This document shows, piece by piece, positions 38,488 through 49,977 of a stretch of DNA of 64,000 nt. Made by a program: the position numbers and the translations under genes. Below the pieces are notes generated by a model. That model was not told the DNA's origin and searched no databases. It worked only from the letters and a program-made list of their open reading frames with translations. Each line of letters starts with the position of its first letter. Within the stretch, counting starts at the first letter, position 1. Source of the DNA: Pseudoscleropodium purum (Eukaryota > Streptophyta > Bryopsida > Hypnales > Brachytheciaceae); NCBI GenBank assembly GCA_963969395.1, contig OZ017802.1, positions 18,321,410 to 18,385,409 on the forward strand, given 5' to 3'.

Positions 38488-39261
38488 GTGTGTATTGAAA
38501 GACTTCTGTTGTTTAGAAGGTTTGATTATATATTGCTTTACAATTTCATTTTCTTATGTACAATTTTCTTCCCTACGACAGTTCATTATTAATATTGCAA
38601 CTCATAATAACATTCATTACTACTAGTTGCCACTACTAGAAGATTGAATATATTTCTTCTTCTACTAATGCTCCTTTCTATTTTAGTTTATTTCAATTGC
38701 TTACTTTCATCTTTATATATTTTTATCATATTTGTTTTCTTTTTATGATGTTGTCGTAAAACTCATCCAAAATAAAATGACCACTATTTTTACTTTAAAA
38801 ATGTTCAAAGTAAATCCAAAACTAGTTTTAGTTTCAAAGTAACTTCTGATACTATAGTGTTTTCATTACAAGTCTACATTTAAAACTACTTTATTTAATA
38901 TATTTTCATTTACTATAGTAAAGTTAAGTACATCATTTAGTACTCTGATTTTATCTACTACTTGAAATTTTAAAATAAAGTTAACAACTACTAAAATAAA
39001 AATGAAGGATTCTAAAAATTACTATATAAAGGAAGGAAGAATAATGAATACCATTGATGTTTAATGTATATGTACATATACATTACATAAAACATAGTAT
39101 ACAGTTTGGTAATTGATTTAGTTGTTTGAAATTGTTCTTTTTATGACTATGACTATGACTACGACTACACTTGCAATAACATGTGTACATTGTCATCACA
39201 AATTTGTACATGTATTATACAAATATTGTCCCATATGCAACACTTGATGTTCTTTGTTTTT

Positions 39262-40372
39262 AGTAGATAATTTTTCAACTAATAAAGCTAAAGGAGAACT
39301 CACACCTAGGATTAATGAGCCCTGTACACTTCCTCTTCCTATGTATGAACAAATATATGTTCACTATCCTAGGAGCTTGAAAGTACAAGGCAAGTTATAT
39401 GGTAAGAAATTTCTTTTAATATATCACATAGATGAATACCATGAATATATGAACAATCAACAAAAGGCAAAATCGTAGCTACAAGAGTAAGGATTTCAAG
39501 ACCAAGATTGTCAACAAAAACCAGATGAGTGGAGGTTGGAACTGTTAGAATCCAAATGCCTTGGAGACCAAAAGAAATTTACAAGTATTTGATGGAGCAT
39601 ATTGATAACTTAAACAAGTACAAAAAAAATCAACGTAAAAAACTATACGAGGTAAGTTATTTATACCTTCATCAATAATTTTATTTTATTATATGTCATA
39701 TGTAACATTCACTTCCAAGTTTTATGTTTATAAAAATACAATAATTTAAAATTGTTCAATGTTGTCATAGTTGTATTGAAGAGTCCTCTTTAATAGGTTT
39801 TTAGTGAATGGTTGATACATGCCAACTTTCACACATGTGACCATCAACAGATATTGTTTGTGGAGAATTTTGTAGATTAATTATGAAGGAATAACTAATC
39901 CTCCAATTCTAGATCGCCTTCTACAATTAGAAGCTACCAGAACTCAAAGTCTAGAAGTATACACTTTATAATCATTAATTTACATTCATCATGTCTTCTT
40001 CGTTTTTGATTGAAATGATCCTTTCTTTTAAATAATGCATAATGGTGGATTGATTGGTAGAATCAACTTTTGGAAGATTCACATTTGCAACCTTCTACTC
40101 AAGAGGAAAAGTTAGAGCCTACACCTAAAAGGCGATCAAGAAAAAAGAGTAGTGAACAAGATTCTCATCGCAAAAAGAAGAACAAAGGGAAGGCTATGGC
40201 AAAAGATGTTGAAAGTATGGATGATTTGGCTTTGAAAGAGGCTGAATTGACAATTAAACGTCGTTTTCACTATGAAAGGGTAGATGACATACTTAAGCAT
40301 ATAGATGCGGCCATTGACCAATTGAATGTGGTGCATGGAACATCACATTATACAAAGTGGAAGAAAATATGA
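39262..40372 (+). pseudogene. Unrecognised gene-like string of exons, possibly a gene remnant
   Basis: Several exon-like blocks follow one another on one strand with plausible borders: after an AG at about 39261 a frame containing LPLPMYEQIYVHYPRSLKVQ to a GT donor near 39402; a block ending MPWRPKEIYKYLMEH..NQRKKLYE at a GTAAGT donor near 39650; a block with EWLIHANFHTCDHQQILF; one with NYEGITNPPILDRLLQLEA; and a last frame from about 40061 to the stop at 40372 rich in Lys/Arg/Ser (KRRSRKKSS) and then helical. Codon-like composition persists despite the AT-rich setting. I recognise no family; exons 3-4 do not join cleanly, so it may be decayed or a transposon-borne gene. A related E1-type repeat follows at once. 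Confidence 0.35.
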
Positions 40373-40639
40373 GTATAGCAAGAAAGTCTTGAAGGTAGAT
40401 AAGAAGTTGAATGAGTGAAAAATCATAGCTCTCTAAATTTAGTTCTTTGTATTTAAGATCCTCTTATTAATGAATGATGTTTCTTCAAAAATTACTCACT
40501 ATTTTGCGCCACTTCAATTTTGTGTTTCTTCAAACCTCCTAGCAAATTGGAGGCCTATTATTACAAATATCTATTCACAATCTGTCTAGAACATAAACAC
40601 CCAAGTTCCAGATAGATTGATGAAATGTGTTTGGTTAGG

Positions 40640-41000
40640 TAGTACTTTGTACATGCCTTGAATGTGAATATTGAAACTAGAATCTTCAAAAGTACTTCAA
40701 AATTTGTGATTTTTTTTCCATAGGTTTATGTCATTATGGTATTGATGTCCAATTTTAAAAAAATTGAGGTTTAGAAAAAAAAAATGAAGATGTGAAGTTA
40801 TAACTTAGAGTGTCTTTTCCATTCTCAAAATTTCACCCAAAATCGCATACTTGATCATTTTTTGATCGGATTGCACCACTGGATTCAATGGAAAAATTAT
40901 CTAGAGTCTCTTTGTTGTGCACAAGCTGTTAATGAGGTTAACATATTGAATTTTTTACAATTGTAGTTGCAAAAGTCACGCAGTGACCTTAAATGGTTAA
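40640..41000 (+). mobile_element. E1-family element copy
   Basis: Matches 2215-2596 block for block in the same orientation (AAAAGTRCTYCAAAA, GATGTGAAGT, TCCATTCTCAAAA, TTGATCATTT, GTCTCTTTGTTGT, CACAAGCTRTTA). The right end ACCTTAAATGGTTAA resembles the E1 terminus. The left terminus is not found. Confidence 0.6.
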
Positions 41001-41171
41001 TGAAGAATCAAAATGGTCACTTATTAGAAATGTTGTGCAATATTCCCTCTAATATAAAGGACTATGAATTGTTTTTTCTACAAACCTGATTTAACTAATT
41101 ATGGACAAATCCACAAATTATGGACATTCTTTGTAACTGAAAAATATCAGTTATTAGTTGATACTTGTCTA

Positions 41172-41193
41172 TTTTTTTTTTTTTTTTTTTTTT
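41172..41193 (+). repeat. Poly-T run (22 T)
   Basis: A directly readable homopolymer. Confidence 0.9.
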
Positions 41194-41801
41194 AAATTAT
41201 TTGATCCAAAATAATGATTTTGATCCATTGCAACTCAAAAGTCTACATTTGGATTATATTTAAATAATATCATATTTACATCATTTTCTTTGCAAATACA
41301 ATGCTAATTTTGGACTAGATAATTGTCCATAATTAGTTAAATTGGGGTTCTATGTAAACATCTATATTATTATAATAGGCAATTGTTTTGTGTGCTTGAT
41401 GTGATGATGTCAGGATCTTGGTGACCACTAGACTACTAGGAGCACACTTGGTGTCATCAAAAAGTCTTTGGGGAAGATTTGGGCAAAAAAAAAGTTTATA
41501 GCATTCTTGCCGATGGAGAAAGATATTCAATTTTAAAGTTTTAATCTCATTGGAGATTAGAAAATTAGACATAAATTAGATAATTGGTTCTGGAGAGTCA
41601 TTGAGCCATTGGGTTACATTTGTTGGGGTGTAGAAAATTTTAGCTATTGCAACATTGAACCAATACTTTACTTAACTTTTACCTTTGTTTTCCTTTTGTT
41701 TTTCATTTTGAAATTTATTTGCCAATACTTTATTATCTTTCATGTATCAAAAAAATTGAAAAAAAAAAATTAACATGAAAATTGATAGAACACATGATAT
41801 T

Positions 41802-42766
41802 TTAACCCCTAAATGTTGAAATTGTGTTTCTTGGCAATATAGAAATTTTTGGTAGCTCACTACAAATGGAATTTTTATTTATTTTCTTTGAAATTTTAAT
41901 ACAATATGTATCCAAGGAGTAGTATGAAGGCCCAACAATTTTCATAACTTTTGACTATATGGTTAAAAAGTTATTGTATGATATGTACTTTTCATTGCTT
42001 GATGAGCACCCCAAGCAACAAAAAAGATTCTTTAAAAATCATTATTTTAAGAAATCAAAATTTGAAATTGGTTCTCTAGATTTATATATACTTGGAAAGC
42101 TTTGAATTGTTCCATTATTTTTTTTATCAATGAGTCAAAAGTTATGAGGATTTTTGGTTTGTGGAGTTTGTGGGTCGTTATTAAATTTTTACTCTAAGAC
42201 AAACTTTGAAGTCCTTTGTTTAACTCAATTTTCAACATTTTTGGAAAATAAAACTAAAAATATTGGGTGTAGATTGTTTATTACAACATTACAACCATTG
42301 GAATTGGCATTTTTCAATTCTATAAATAAAATTTTGACAATTTCATATTTTTAATCATTCTCTACTCTTGTCTACTTACTATTTTTTTTCCCTTATGTTG
42401 CATCATTCCAAATGATCTGAAAAATTCTTTAGGCATGTAGGCAATTTGACTTGAAAAATGAATTCAAAGAGTTGCAATCATTTTGGACATTTTTTCATAC
42501 AAATGTGACCTTCTGAAGAGTAAGCTGCTTGGATTTTTGCAAGGCCAAAAAAAGGAAACTTGTCACTTCAAATGATAATATCTTGCAATCTACACGGTAG
42601 AAATTTTTGAAATTTTTTCCACATGTTTTCAAACAAGATTACTACAAGATCCTACTGTTACTTGTGTCCAAAAATTTTTTGTTTCTAAAATTTGATACAT
42701 GTACTAGAAATGGCAGTTTGGAATTGGTTTTGATGAAAGCATAGTCAAAATCCTTTAGGGGTTGAA
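41802..42766 (+). mobile_element. E3 transposon copy (about 965 bp, non-coding)
   Basis: Inverted ends TTAACCCCTAAA (41802) and TTTAGGGGTTGAA (to 42766) bound an AT-rich block. Its left half matches the reverse strand of about 63330-63816; its right half matches 38238-38487. No transposase is encoded. The terminal ACCCCTAAA motif is shared with the element at 47776-48339. Confidence 0.65.
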
Positions 42767-44568
42767 CGTGAGTGCTCCGGATGATTTGTCATATTTGCTA
42801 AGGATTAAAAAAATGGATATGAAAGGAGAAATAAGGAGGGCTTAGCTGTCGCTTTTATGGCATACTAACGTAGTGGTTTTGGCAACAGCACAGAGCATAC
42901 TACTGTAGTGATCAATAAAACAGCATTTATGTTTGTACACAAAGGTGGAGTCCAGCTTTGAAGCAACACGCCATTACGATTGCAGCACCTGCGAAGCCCG
43001 CAACCATACCGACATGCACCTGAAATCTAATAAGGTACACTCTGTGGACTCGGTGAGTGTTCGAGCAACTCAAGGTAGCCTTACCAACAGCAGTGTTACG
43101 ATTGTGGAATGAAGTCTCAGCGCCAGATTCGCCAACACTCTCAGCCACAAAGAAATTAGAGTTGGAAGCAAACTTCAACAATTCCAAATTTCAGATTCAC
43201 TCTCACTAACCTTACGTCCACATACGTTTATGACTTCGACATTAAAATGACAATTTGGAATATCCTGAACGCATAGGTGCTGCACGAGTACACTAACATT
43301 GACTGCCGCACACTTGTCAGACGTTGAGGATTTCTGGGACCAGGACCCCGGGACCAGGGTCTCAAGCAGTCAGAGACTCAGAGTAAAGAGGATAGGGTGT
43401 ACATCATGCCGATCGTGCACATTATCACAGAACTTACTGCTGTAGTGCCGTTGCTTTAAAAGCAACCGTCGATCCCTAACATTTGACAAAAATATGATGT
43501 ACAAATGTGAGGTTCGTGCTTGAAATGAAACTTTAGTACGCATGTGACTCGAAGTGGATTAGAGACAGGATTGTTTGCACTAAGATTATTTGCACTAGGA
43601 CTGATAAAAAGGATCAATGGGTGCTCAAATCGCCCAACGTGCTTCATGTTCATAGGTAGTTTTGTGTATCATGATGTCAGTCCCTGGTCCTTTCTGGGGT
43701 TCTTGTGCGAATCGGCTTCTATGGAGCGCTGGCTACTGGTGTGAAGCTTGGCTTTGTACTTGAATCTTGCAATGAAATCCTGCATTTGCGGAAAAACGAA
43801 AGAGAAAAACCCTCCTTCGATACGCATGAACAGCACTTCCACTGCTATGCAGCATTTTCGCCGCCAAACAACAACTGCTTAAGATTCAGAGTGCTGCCCA
43901 AACACACCAGTGTCTATCCTATAAAGAGAATGTACCCTAAGTGTACAAGGGTTGGTGTCCCTTGAGCAGCACTCGTCGCTTGCACTCGATGCCCCAGGCA
44001 TTTGCAACCTTGAGAGACCCTAGGCATGGAACATTCTTCATGCTGCTGGAAAATACCATGACGAAAGACATCGTTCTGGCACCCACAGTGATCGAAACAC
44101 AAGGCATTCGCATTTCTTTCCTCGACCAATGCAAACCAACCAGAAACTTATTTGTTGACTACAATTTATAGCTGCAGTGACGAGACCCTAATCCTAACAC
44201 GACTATGCCTATCCTGCACAAACGGTTCACCATATGGGCTCTCCCAATGAAATCCAGAACGTCTGTCACAATACAATCAATGGTCTCGTTCTGCCTCTGA
44301 TCCACACAATCTGCAAAAAATAAATAATACGCTGGGAATGCAACTAATCACCGACCTCTCTAACGACTACCAAAGAATGTCATTTGTTCAAGTACTGATC
44401 TACCAATGCGCCCCTACTCGCCTGAAGTCAAATTCATTGCAGGAATGCGCCCAAAGAGCACGCTCTCTTCACGGGACATAGTTGCAACAGCTGCTGTCGC
44501 TTCTTTTGTACAAATGCTGTATATTGACAGCATAGGAACGTGTAAATTGTGGAGAAAATACAAAGGGT
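42767..44568. other. Base-balanced region 3' of the AP2/ERF gene
   Basis: This probably contains the 3' UTR of the minus-strand AP2/ERF gene. Short frames exist on both strands, for example 42927-43187 minus with a hydrophobic C-terminal stretch (GMVAGFAGAAIVMACC), 43705-43965 plus and 43941-44171 plus. None is recognised or forms a convincing spliced gene. Confidence 0.35.
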
Positions 44569-45186
44569 TTACGCGCTCCGATCCTCGCCACGCATATCGC
44601 GTCGCCGCGAGCCCGTCATCTCCCCAAAGTCTCTCGCGGCCGCGGCTCTGTCCGCGGCCCTCTGCGCGAGCGCCTTGGTCCTCGTGCACCTCGTTTTCTC
44701 ATCCAAGGTGTCTCTGTTGGGCTCCAGCACGCGCAGAAACTCGGGGGAGTCCGTAAAATTGAAATTCTCCAAGCTCTGGTCGCCTTTCCACATGTAGACG
44801 CCCACATCGAACGCCCGGGCGGCCTCCTCGGGTGTGCCGAAGCTGCCCAGCCAGATCTTCTTCTTCTTCTGGTGGGTGAACAAGCCCACGGTGGGACGAA
44901 TCTCCGACACCCAGCGCTTGGTTTTTTCAAGCTGCCGGACGCCCTTGAAGCGAGGTTGCTGGCGAGTGCGCTCCGGAATCTCGTCGAACATGATCAGGTT
45001 GACTTCCCCTGGAAGGCCGACTGAGATCAGATTCTCGAAGTGCTTGATGCGAAGGGCGTAGTAGCCTTCCTTGAAATTCTTCCATGCGTTCGTCACGTTC
45101 GAGAGCTTCCCCCACTTCGAGCCCTTCTTCTTCGTGCTCGGGGTCCTGTCCATCCCGGGCTCTTCCTTCATCTTCGTCTCCCCCAT
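44569..45186 (-). CDS. Single AP2/ERF-domain transcription factor
   Basis: An intronless frame of 205 residues from the ATG at 45186. An in-frame ATG at 45279 would add 31 residues, so the start is uncertain. The AP2 DNA-binding domain spans about 79-147: RFKGVRQ, then RWVSEIRP, an expanded loop TVGLFTHQKKKK, IWLGSFGTPEEAARAFDVG and ENFNF. The WLG and EAARAFD signatures are intact. The loop between the second and third strands is longer and more basic than in typical ERFs, and the RRPWGRW-like segment is replaced by LEKTKRW, so DNA specificity may differ from GCC-box binders. The N terminus has a Lys-rich patch (KKKGSKWGK) and the C terminus an Ala/Arg-rich tail. Nuclear regulator by family; target unknown. 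Confidence 0.85.
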   Translation of the reverse strand: MGETKMKEEPGMDRTPSTKKKGSKWGKLSNVTNAWKNFKEGYYALRIKHFENLISVGLPGEVNLIMFDEIPERTRQQPRFKGVRQLEKTKRWVSEIRPTVGLFTHQKKKKIWLGSFGTPEEAARAFDVGVYMWKGDQSLENFNFTDSPEFLRVLEPNRDTLDEKTRCTRTKALAQRAADRAAAARDFGEMTGSRRRDMRGEDRSA

Positions 45187-46100
45187 TGCAGTCCCCACTA
45201 CTTCACCGGCAACTCCCAAAACTAGAAAATGTGTTCCTAAGAAGTTCGAACGGCTCAAGAGCAAGAATCCCACAACCAAACCTCGGAATCCACTCTCAAA
45301 ACAGGTGTACAGATCACACCCTCACACCCAAAACCACTGGATCCCTGCTGGTCCGCAATTCTAGCGCAAACTAGCTACCAGAACGACACTAACAAGAAGT
45401 CAAGAACCATCCTGAGGTTCAATCGTAGCTGCCTTTCAAGAACCCCGCCACTGATGAAGGAAAACCTCCGACCTGGCAGTACCCCCAAATTAGCAGCAAG
45501 TGCGCAAATCTACAGGAAGATAAGGCCATTCATGGCAGACTTTTAGCACATTCCGCGAAGAAGTGAGAGTACTCGCTTTCTGTCTCATCAGCGCTTTCCT
45601 GGTCAGGTTCTCCACTTCTTCCATCTGTGCCCAGCTCTAAAATCCAGTCGATCTTTGATCAACCAACGGTACTGTACAGTATGGCGCAGATCGTTTGAAC
45701 TTCAGGAACTACAGTAGGTAAGTTAACGAAGGAGAAGCACATTCCTTGAGTATCAATGCATCATTGCATCCTCTCCTTGCGCGCTGTGCGCATGCGGGAA
45801 TGGCGGACCTCGACCGCATGATGGCAAGCACGGCGCTTTCTTTCGCAAGAAAGAAATGGGTGGATTTGCAAATGTCTGTCAGATATAATGCAAATCAAGT
45901 TCTATCAAACTCCCTTGGGACTTGGGCGCTGTGATGCAAAATCATTTTGCACTGATATCCACTGCGGCTAAGTTTACCAACGCTTCACACACACAAAAAA
46001 TTCTTTCAAAGATTGTGAACACCACAGGGTTAAATTTGAACTTGCGGTTGGTGTTCATATCATTATATAAATGATAGTGTACAGAGGTTCCCAATACGCT
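45187..46100. other. 5' flank of the AP2/ERF gene
   Basis: Base-balanced promoter and leader region up to about 45990, then a shift to AT-rich DNA. A plus-strand frame at 45746-45934 (62 codons) is unrecognised and probably not coding. Confidence 0.4.
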
Positions 46101-47032
46101 GCTGAGGACACAAAGATTATAGATGGCCTCCAGGTACTGTACTGGTCACATAGACTCACACTGAATAAAAAAGATCAGGCCTTTTTTCACCTTGGGGAAA
46201 AACATTGGAATTCATTATTCACCACAAGATGATCAATCAATTTGACAATTTTGAATTCATGTTTGGAATCAAAGCCTTTGAATTAGTGGGAGGAGGCCAC
46301 AAAATGCAATACTAATGGCTCTTGAATATGGGGCAAATTTTTACATTAACTTGGGATAGTGAAAAAATTGGAGGTTCTAGCTCTCAACTTTTTGATTCTA
46401 TGTGACTAATATAAGGAGACAAGAGAAAATTATTATTCTTTTTGTGAGCTTGGGAAGGTAGGCCACCTTGTGCTTTGGGAGAACATTTTTTCCTAAATAC
46501 TTGGATTCCTCTTTAAGTTTAATGGGACTTCTTTACAACTTGTGAAAAATGTTATGTTAGTAGCGACTTGAATTAATAGAATCACATTAGAAAATTTTAT
46601 CATCTTTTGACTATAATTATGTGATTAATTGTCTTATTCTCACCCTATTCCTTTGAAACAAAAGTGGTTAGCCTATTGCTTAAGAAGATGAAAATACAAC
46701 ACCAATTTCAAAGCCAAATTTGGCTTTAACAAATAGGTGATGAAGACATACCAAACACACAATTGAAGTAGAAGTATCTAAAATCATCAACCTTCCAATT
46801 TTTTCATATATAAGGATCTTTTAGGTGTGTTATTAATATGATCTTGATTCAAACAATGGGCCTATTACCATGGACATGAACTTTTACCTTCTAATCAAGT
46901 AAATATGTGTATTCCTTATCTCTATACAACCGTTGAAACTTAAAAGTCTTGAAAGTCATTTATTAGATGTTTTTGTTATTTGCATCTTTACAAGTCACTC
47001 AATGTGGAAGTCTTCAACTTTGCACATGGTGC
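46101..47032. other. AT-rich intergenic spacer
   Basis: I see no gene, RNA or well-defined repeat here. Confidence 0.5.
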
Positions 47033-47583
47033 TAAGGTAAACTTGCCTATGATAGGCAAACCACCCATGACAAGCACTTAGGATACTACCCATTAGAGTC
47101 TTATATCAACCCATGACAAATTTTTTTTGGTAAATGGAATAAGGACTACATTTGGTTGATTTGTGGCCATAATCAAAGCCTTGGGAAATGGTCATGGAGT
47201 TATTAGTGATTGTCATTGGACACTTACATCTTTCTAGTGTAAATTAGTAGTAAAAGGTTATTTTTTTATTCCTTCATGCTATGTCCATGTTAGAAAATCT
47301 TGTAGCCATGTTAAGAAAACTGTTGTGACTGCTTTAGGTAGAAAGATGACCATTAAGGAAACACTTTTCTATTGATTTAGGGTAGTCTACAAATTCTTTT
47401 GGGCAAAATGGACAACACACTTCAAAAATTCATAAAAAATTTATACTTTGTCCAAAAAATAAATTCTAGTTGCTTCCTTCATTTTTCACATTTGTCTTTA
47501 TATGGAAAAAAAAATCTAAATTTTTTCATTATTGGCAACAAGACAAACCACTCATTCTACCTATCATAGGCAGATTTAACTTA
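47033..47583. mobile_element. M1-family element, long version (551 bp)
   Basis: Starts TAAGGTAAACTTGCCTATGA and ends in TCATAGGCAGATTTAACTTA, an imperfect inverted pair. The terminal sequence is the same family as the 161-bp element at 34458. The internal AT-rich sequence is unrelated and non-coding. Confidence 0.7.
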
Positions 47584-47775
47584 GTGGACATAAAATAACA
47601 AAGCCTAAAGTTAGTGAATGGTTTTGAGTCTTTATGAAGACAAATAAAAGATGCACATGTATGACATGTTTAAGTTCAATGGGGTGCTGTTGCCATAGCA
47701 TGGCAATCAAACCGAGCTTGTTTATTAAAGATCCAATCATTTCGATGAATCCAAATGATCTATAAGTACACACTT

Positions 47776-48339
47776 TTGACCCCTAAATGCTCAAGGCACC
47801 AAATTATGGTGTTAACAATACATTGAAGTTAAATAAAACCTAGTCAAGTTGCTATTTTTAGTAGTTTGTATTTTTTTTAAATTCTTCTTGAGGTCTAGAT
47901 TTAGCATCAAAAAATCCAATTGTGAAATGATTGATTATAATTTTCCTATTCAAGATTTTGTACAAGGATATCTATTGCAATCTTGACTTTCAATAGTGTT
48001 GAGAGCTCTTGAAAATGAGCCTCAAATAGATGAGATCCTAGAAAAAATTTCACACTAGAAATTCATTTAAAAAAATTGTAGAAGTGATTTTGAGAAGCTA
48101 GAAATTGATTGTGGTTATGCATGTTGGGTACTTTAACCTCATAATCAAACATTATAATCTTTCAATCTATGAGTGATGTTGTATTTTCTTTTCCTATGTG
48201 GTCTTTAACATATCTAGTTTGAATTTGTACATTTAAAATTCCAAAAAAATTGATACAACTTATCAAAATGTTGTCTTTTTGCTCAATTTAGAGCAAATTC
48301 CTAGAATCTCAAAAAAGGCTTTGGGCATTTAGGGGTTAA
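47776..48339. mobile_element. E4 TIR element (564 bp)
   Basis: Ends are TTGACCCCTAAATGCTCAAG and CTTTGGGCATTTAGGGGTTAA, an inverted pair of about 20 bp with few mismatches. It shares ACCCCTAAA termini with E3 but has a different interior. Non-coding. Confidence 0.65.
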
Positions 48340-48642
48340 GAACCAGATTTGTTTGCAAAATATGCCTGAATTTCCTTATTAAAGATGACTTACATTGAGC
48401 GTGAGGGCAATACCAAAGACGACGCGGAATTGATTCTTCCACCGTTGAGACGAAAGCAACAATCACCATCAAACTTATCAAAAATATGCTTCTTCCATGC
48501 GGTGAGAGCTACGCCTTTGTGCCAAATTGCCCACATGAGTACTCCTTTAGTGTTCTCGTCCTGTCTCATAGTTCGATCTTTTCATTTGAAAGAGTATTGA
48601 GGTGGGAGAATGCCTGACCATTTGGAGGAGGCTAAGTCCATA

Positions 48643-48963
48643 CTAAGGTAGAGGATACTAAAAGCGTTAGGACATGATCCCGTCTCCTGTGCTAACCATA
48701 GTACTACTGCCAACCGATCAATTAGATACCCCAAGTCAGCTCTCCAAAGTGATCACTCGAAGTCCTGTACCCGAAGTGATCTCTTCAAAGCTCTATATTC
48801 CCCAAATTCACACTCCGATATATGCTAAAATGCTTTCATTGAGCAATAGTATCCTACACCTTGGCGCATCGAAGAGGAACAATTCAGTTGAATCACTGAC
48901 ATGGTTGAAGCAGACGAAGAGAAAAGAGGCTTCCCGTAGTATTGCGAATCATACCCTCTAATC
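48643..48963 (-). mobile_element. R2 MITE copy
   Basis: On the plus strand it opens TAAGGTAGAGGATACTAAAA and closes near TACCCTCTAATCT, the two R2 termini. The interior is more diverged than in other copies. It lies between weak minus-strand exons at 48577-48394 and 49388-49165, perhaps in an intron. Confidence 0.6.
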
Positions 48964-49164
48964 TGTCACTGAAATATGGGAAGAGGATTTTTTATATGTT
49001 GTAGACTGTCATTCGACGGCTTGATTCCAAGCACATGATTTTCACAGTCCTGTGAATCTTCCCGTGGTGTCTCCAAAACTTTGAGTGACGTGGTTTTTGC
49101 GTGGGTAGGATAAGTCTCTCTCTCCAGTTGTATCAGCGCCGGGGGGCTTGTCATGTATGCATAC

Positions 49165-49661
49165 TTCAGTGTCTATGAGTAGAGTGAAACCTTTGCGAAC
49201 ATATGTTGATCCAATGAAACTGACAGCATTGAGAAAACACGTATTCAATATCGCTTCCCCAGTTCGTACGAAGTCGCTAATAATATTCTTGAAAGGAGCT
49301 GCAAACAGCGAATTTAAGTAAGAACCAGGATATCCAAAATGCTCAAATCCTCTGACGTCTTCTTTCCTTCGCACAGATCCCATTGCATCTTGAGTTCAAA
49401 AATGAAAGGGTTGGTACTTCAGGCAACTATTCTAGGTAATTACAACTGCTACCACCATAACGCAGCAGCAGTGGAAGAGTGGACAGCCAACAATCTCTAG
49501 AATGTTACGCGTTACATGATAAACATTACTAGCTTCAAAAATGAATTACCAAGTGTGAAATCGTAAACTTAAGTAGCCCAAAGCACGCGCAATTGGCATA
49601 ATGTTCCTTATCACGTACCAGGGACGTAATCGAGGACAAGAGTCGTCGTTGCAAACTTCAT
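49165..49661 (-). CDS. Putative spliced small protein or part of a larger gene, unknown function
   Basis: Exons 49661-49619 and 49388-49165 have GT donors (GTACGT, GTATGC) and AG acceptors and join in phase to an uninterrupted 89-codon frame from an ATG: it starts MKFATTTLVLDYVPDAMGS and includes GFEHFGYPGSYLNSLFAAPF and a hydrophobic C-terminal part. The acceptor for the first exon (49663-49664) lies just before the ATG. Continuing into a candidate exon at 48577-48394 would end after three codons. I do not recognise the protein. The length and phase fit make a real gene plausible. Confidence 0.35.
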
Positions 49662-49977
49662 CCTGCAATATGACAACCATAAATAGCACTTTTGTTGAAT
49701 AAGTTGTCACGTTCATAGGCTACAATGCAAACTTGTGCTGCCAACTAACTATTTGAAAGATTAGACCTTCATAGTCTTTGTCAATTGGTCACATTTTTTA
49801 TTCCTATCAACTCAAAGTTCTACATACTTTCCGTCAACTTTATCCACACATCTGCACGATACGTCACCAAGTTCCAGTATTTCAATTAATTTTACCACAT
49901 AAAAGTGAATCCTAGAAATCAAAAGTGCATTCAAACGGGGTTCGCAATGATATCCAAACATTGAAAATTCCGATCAC

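Larger units (their letters stand above)
34801..39261. other. AT-rich intergenic spacer with old repeats
   Basis: No gene is recognised. It holds a compound microsatellite at 36413-36484, R6 copy 2 and a fragment of the E3 transposon family at 38238-38487. Confidence 0.5.

Noticed and set aside
44406..44797. Plus-strand frames opposite the AP2/ERF gene
   Set aside because: They mirror the conserved AP2 coding sequence.
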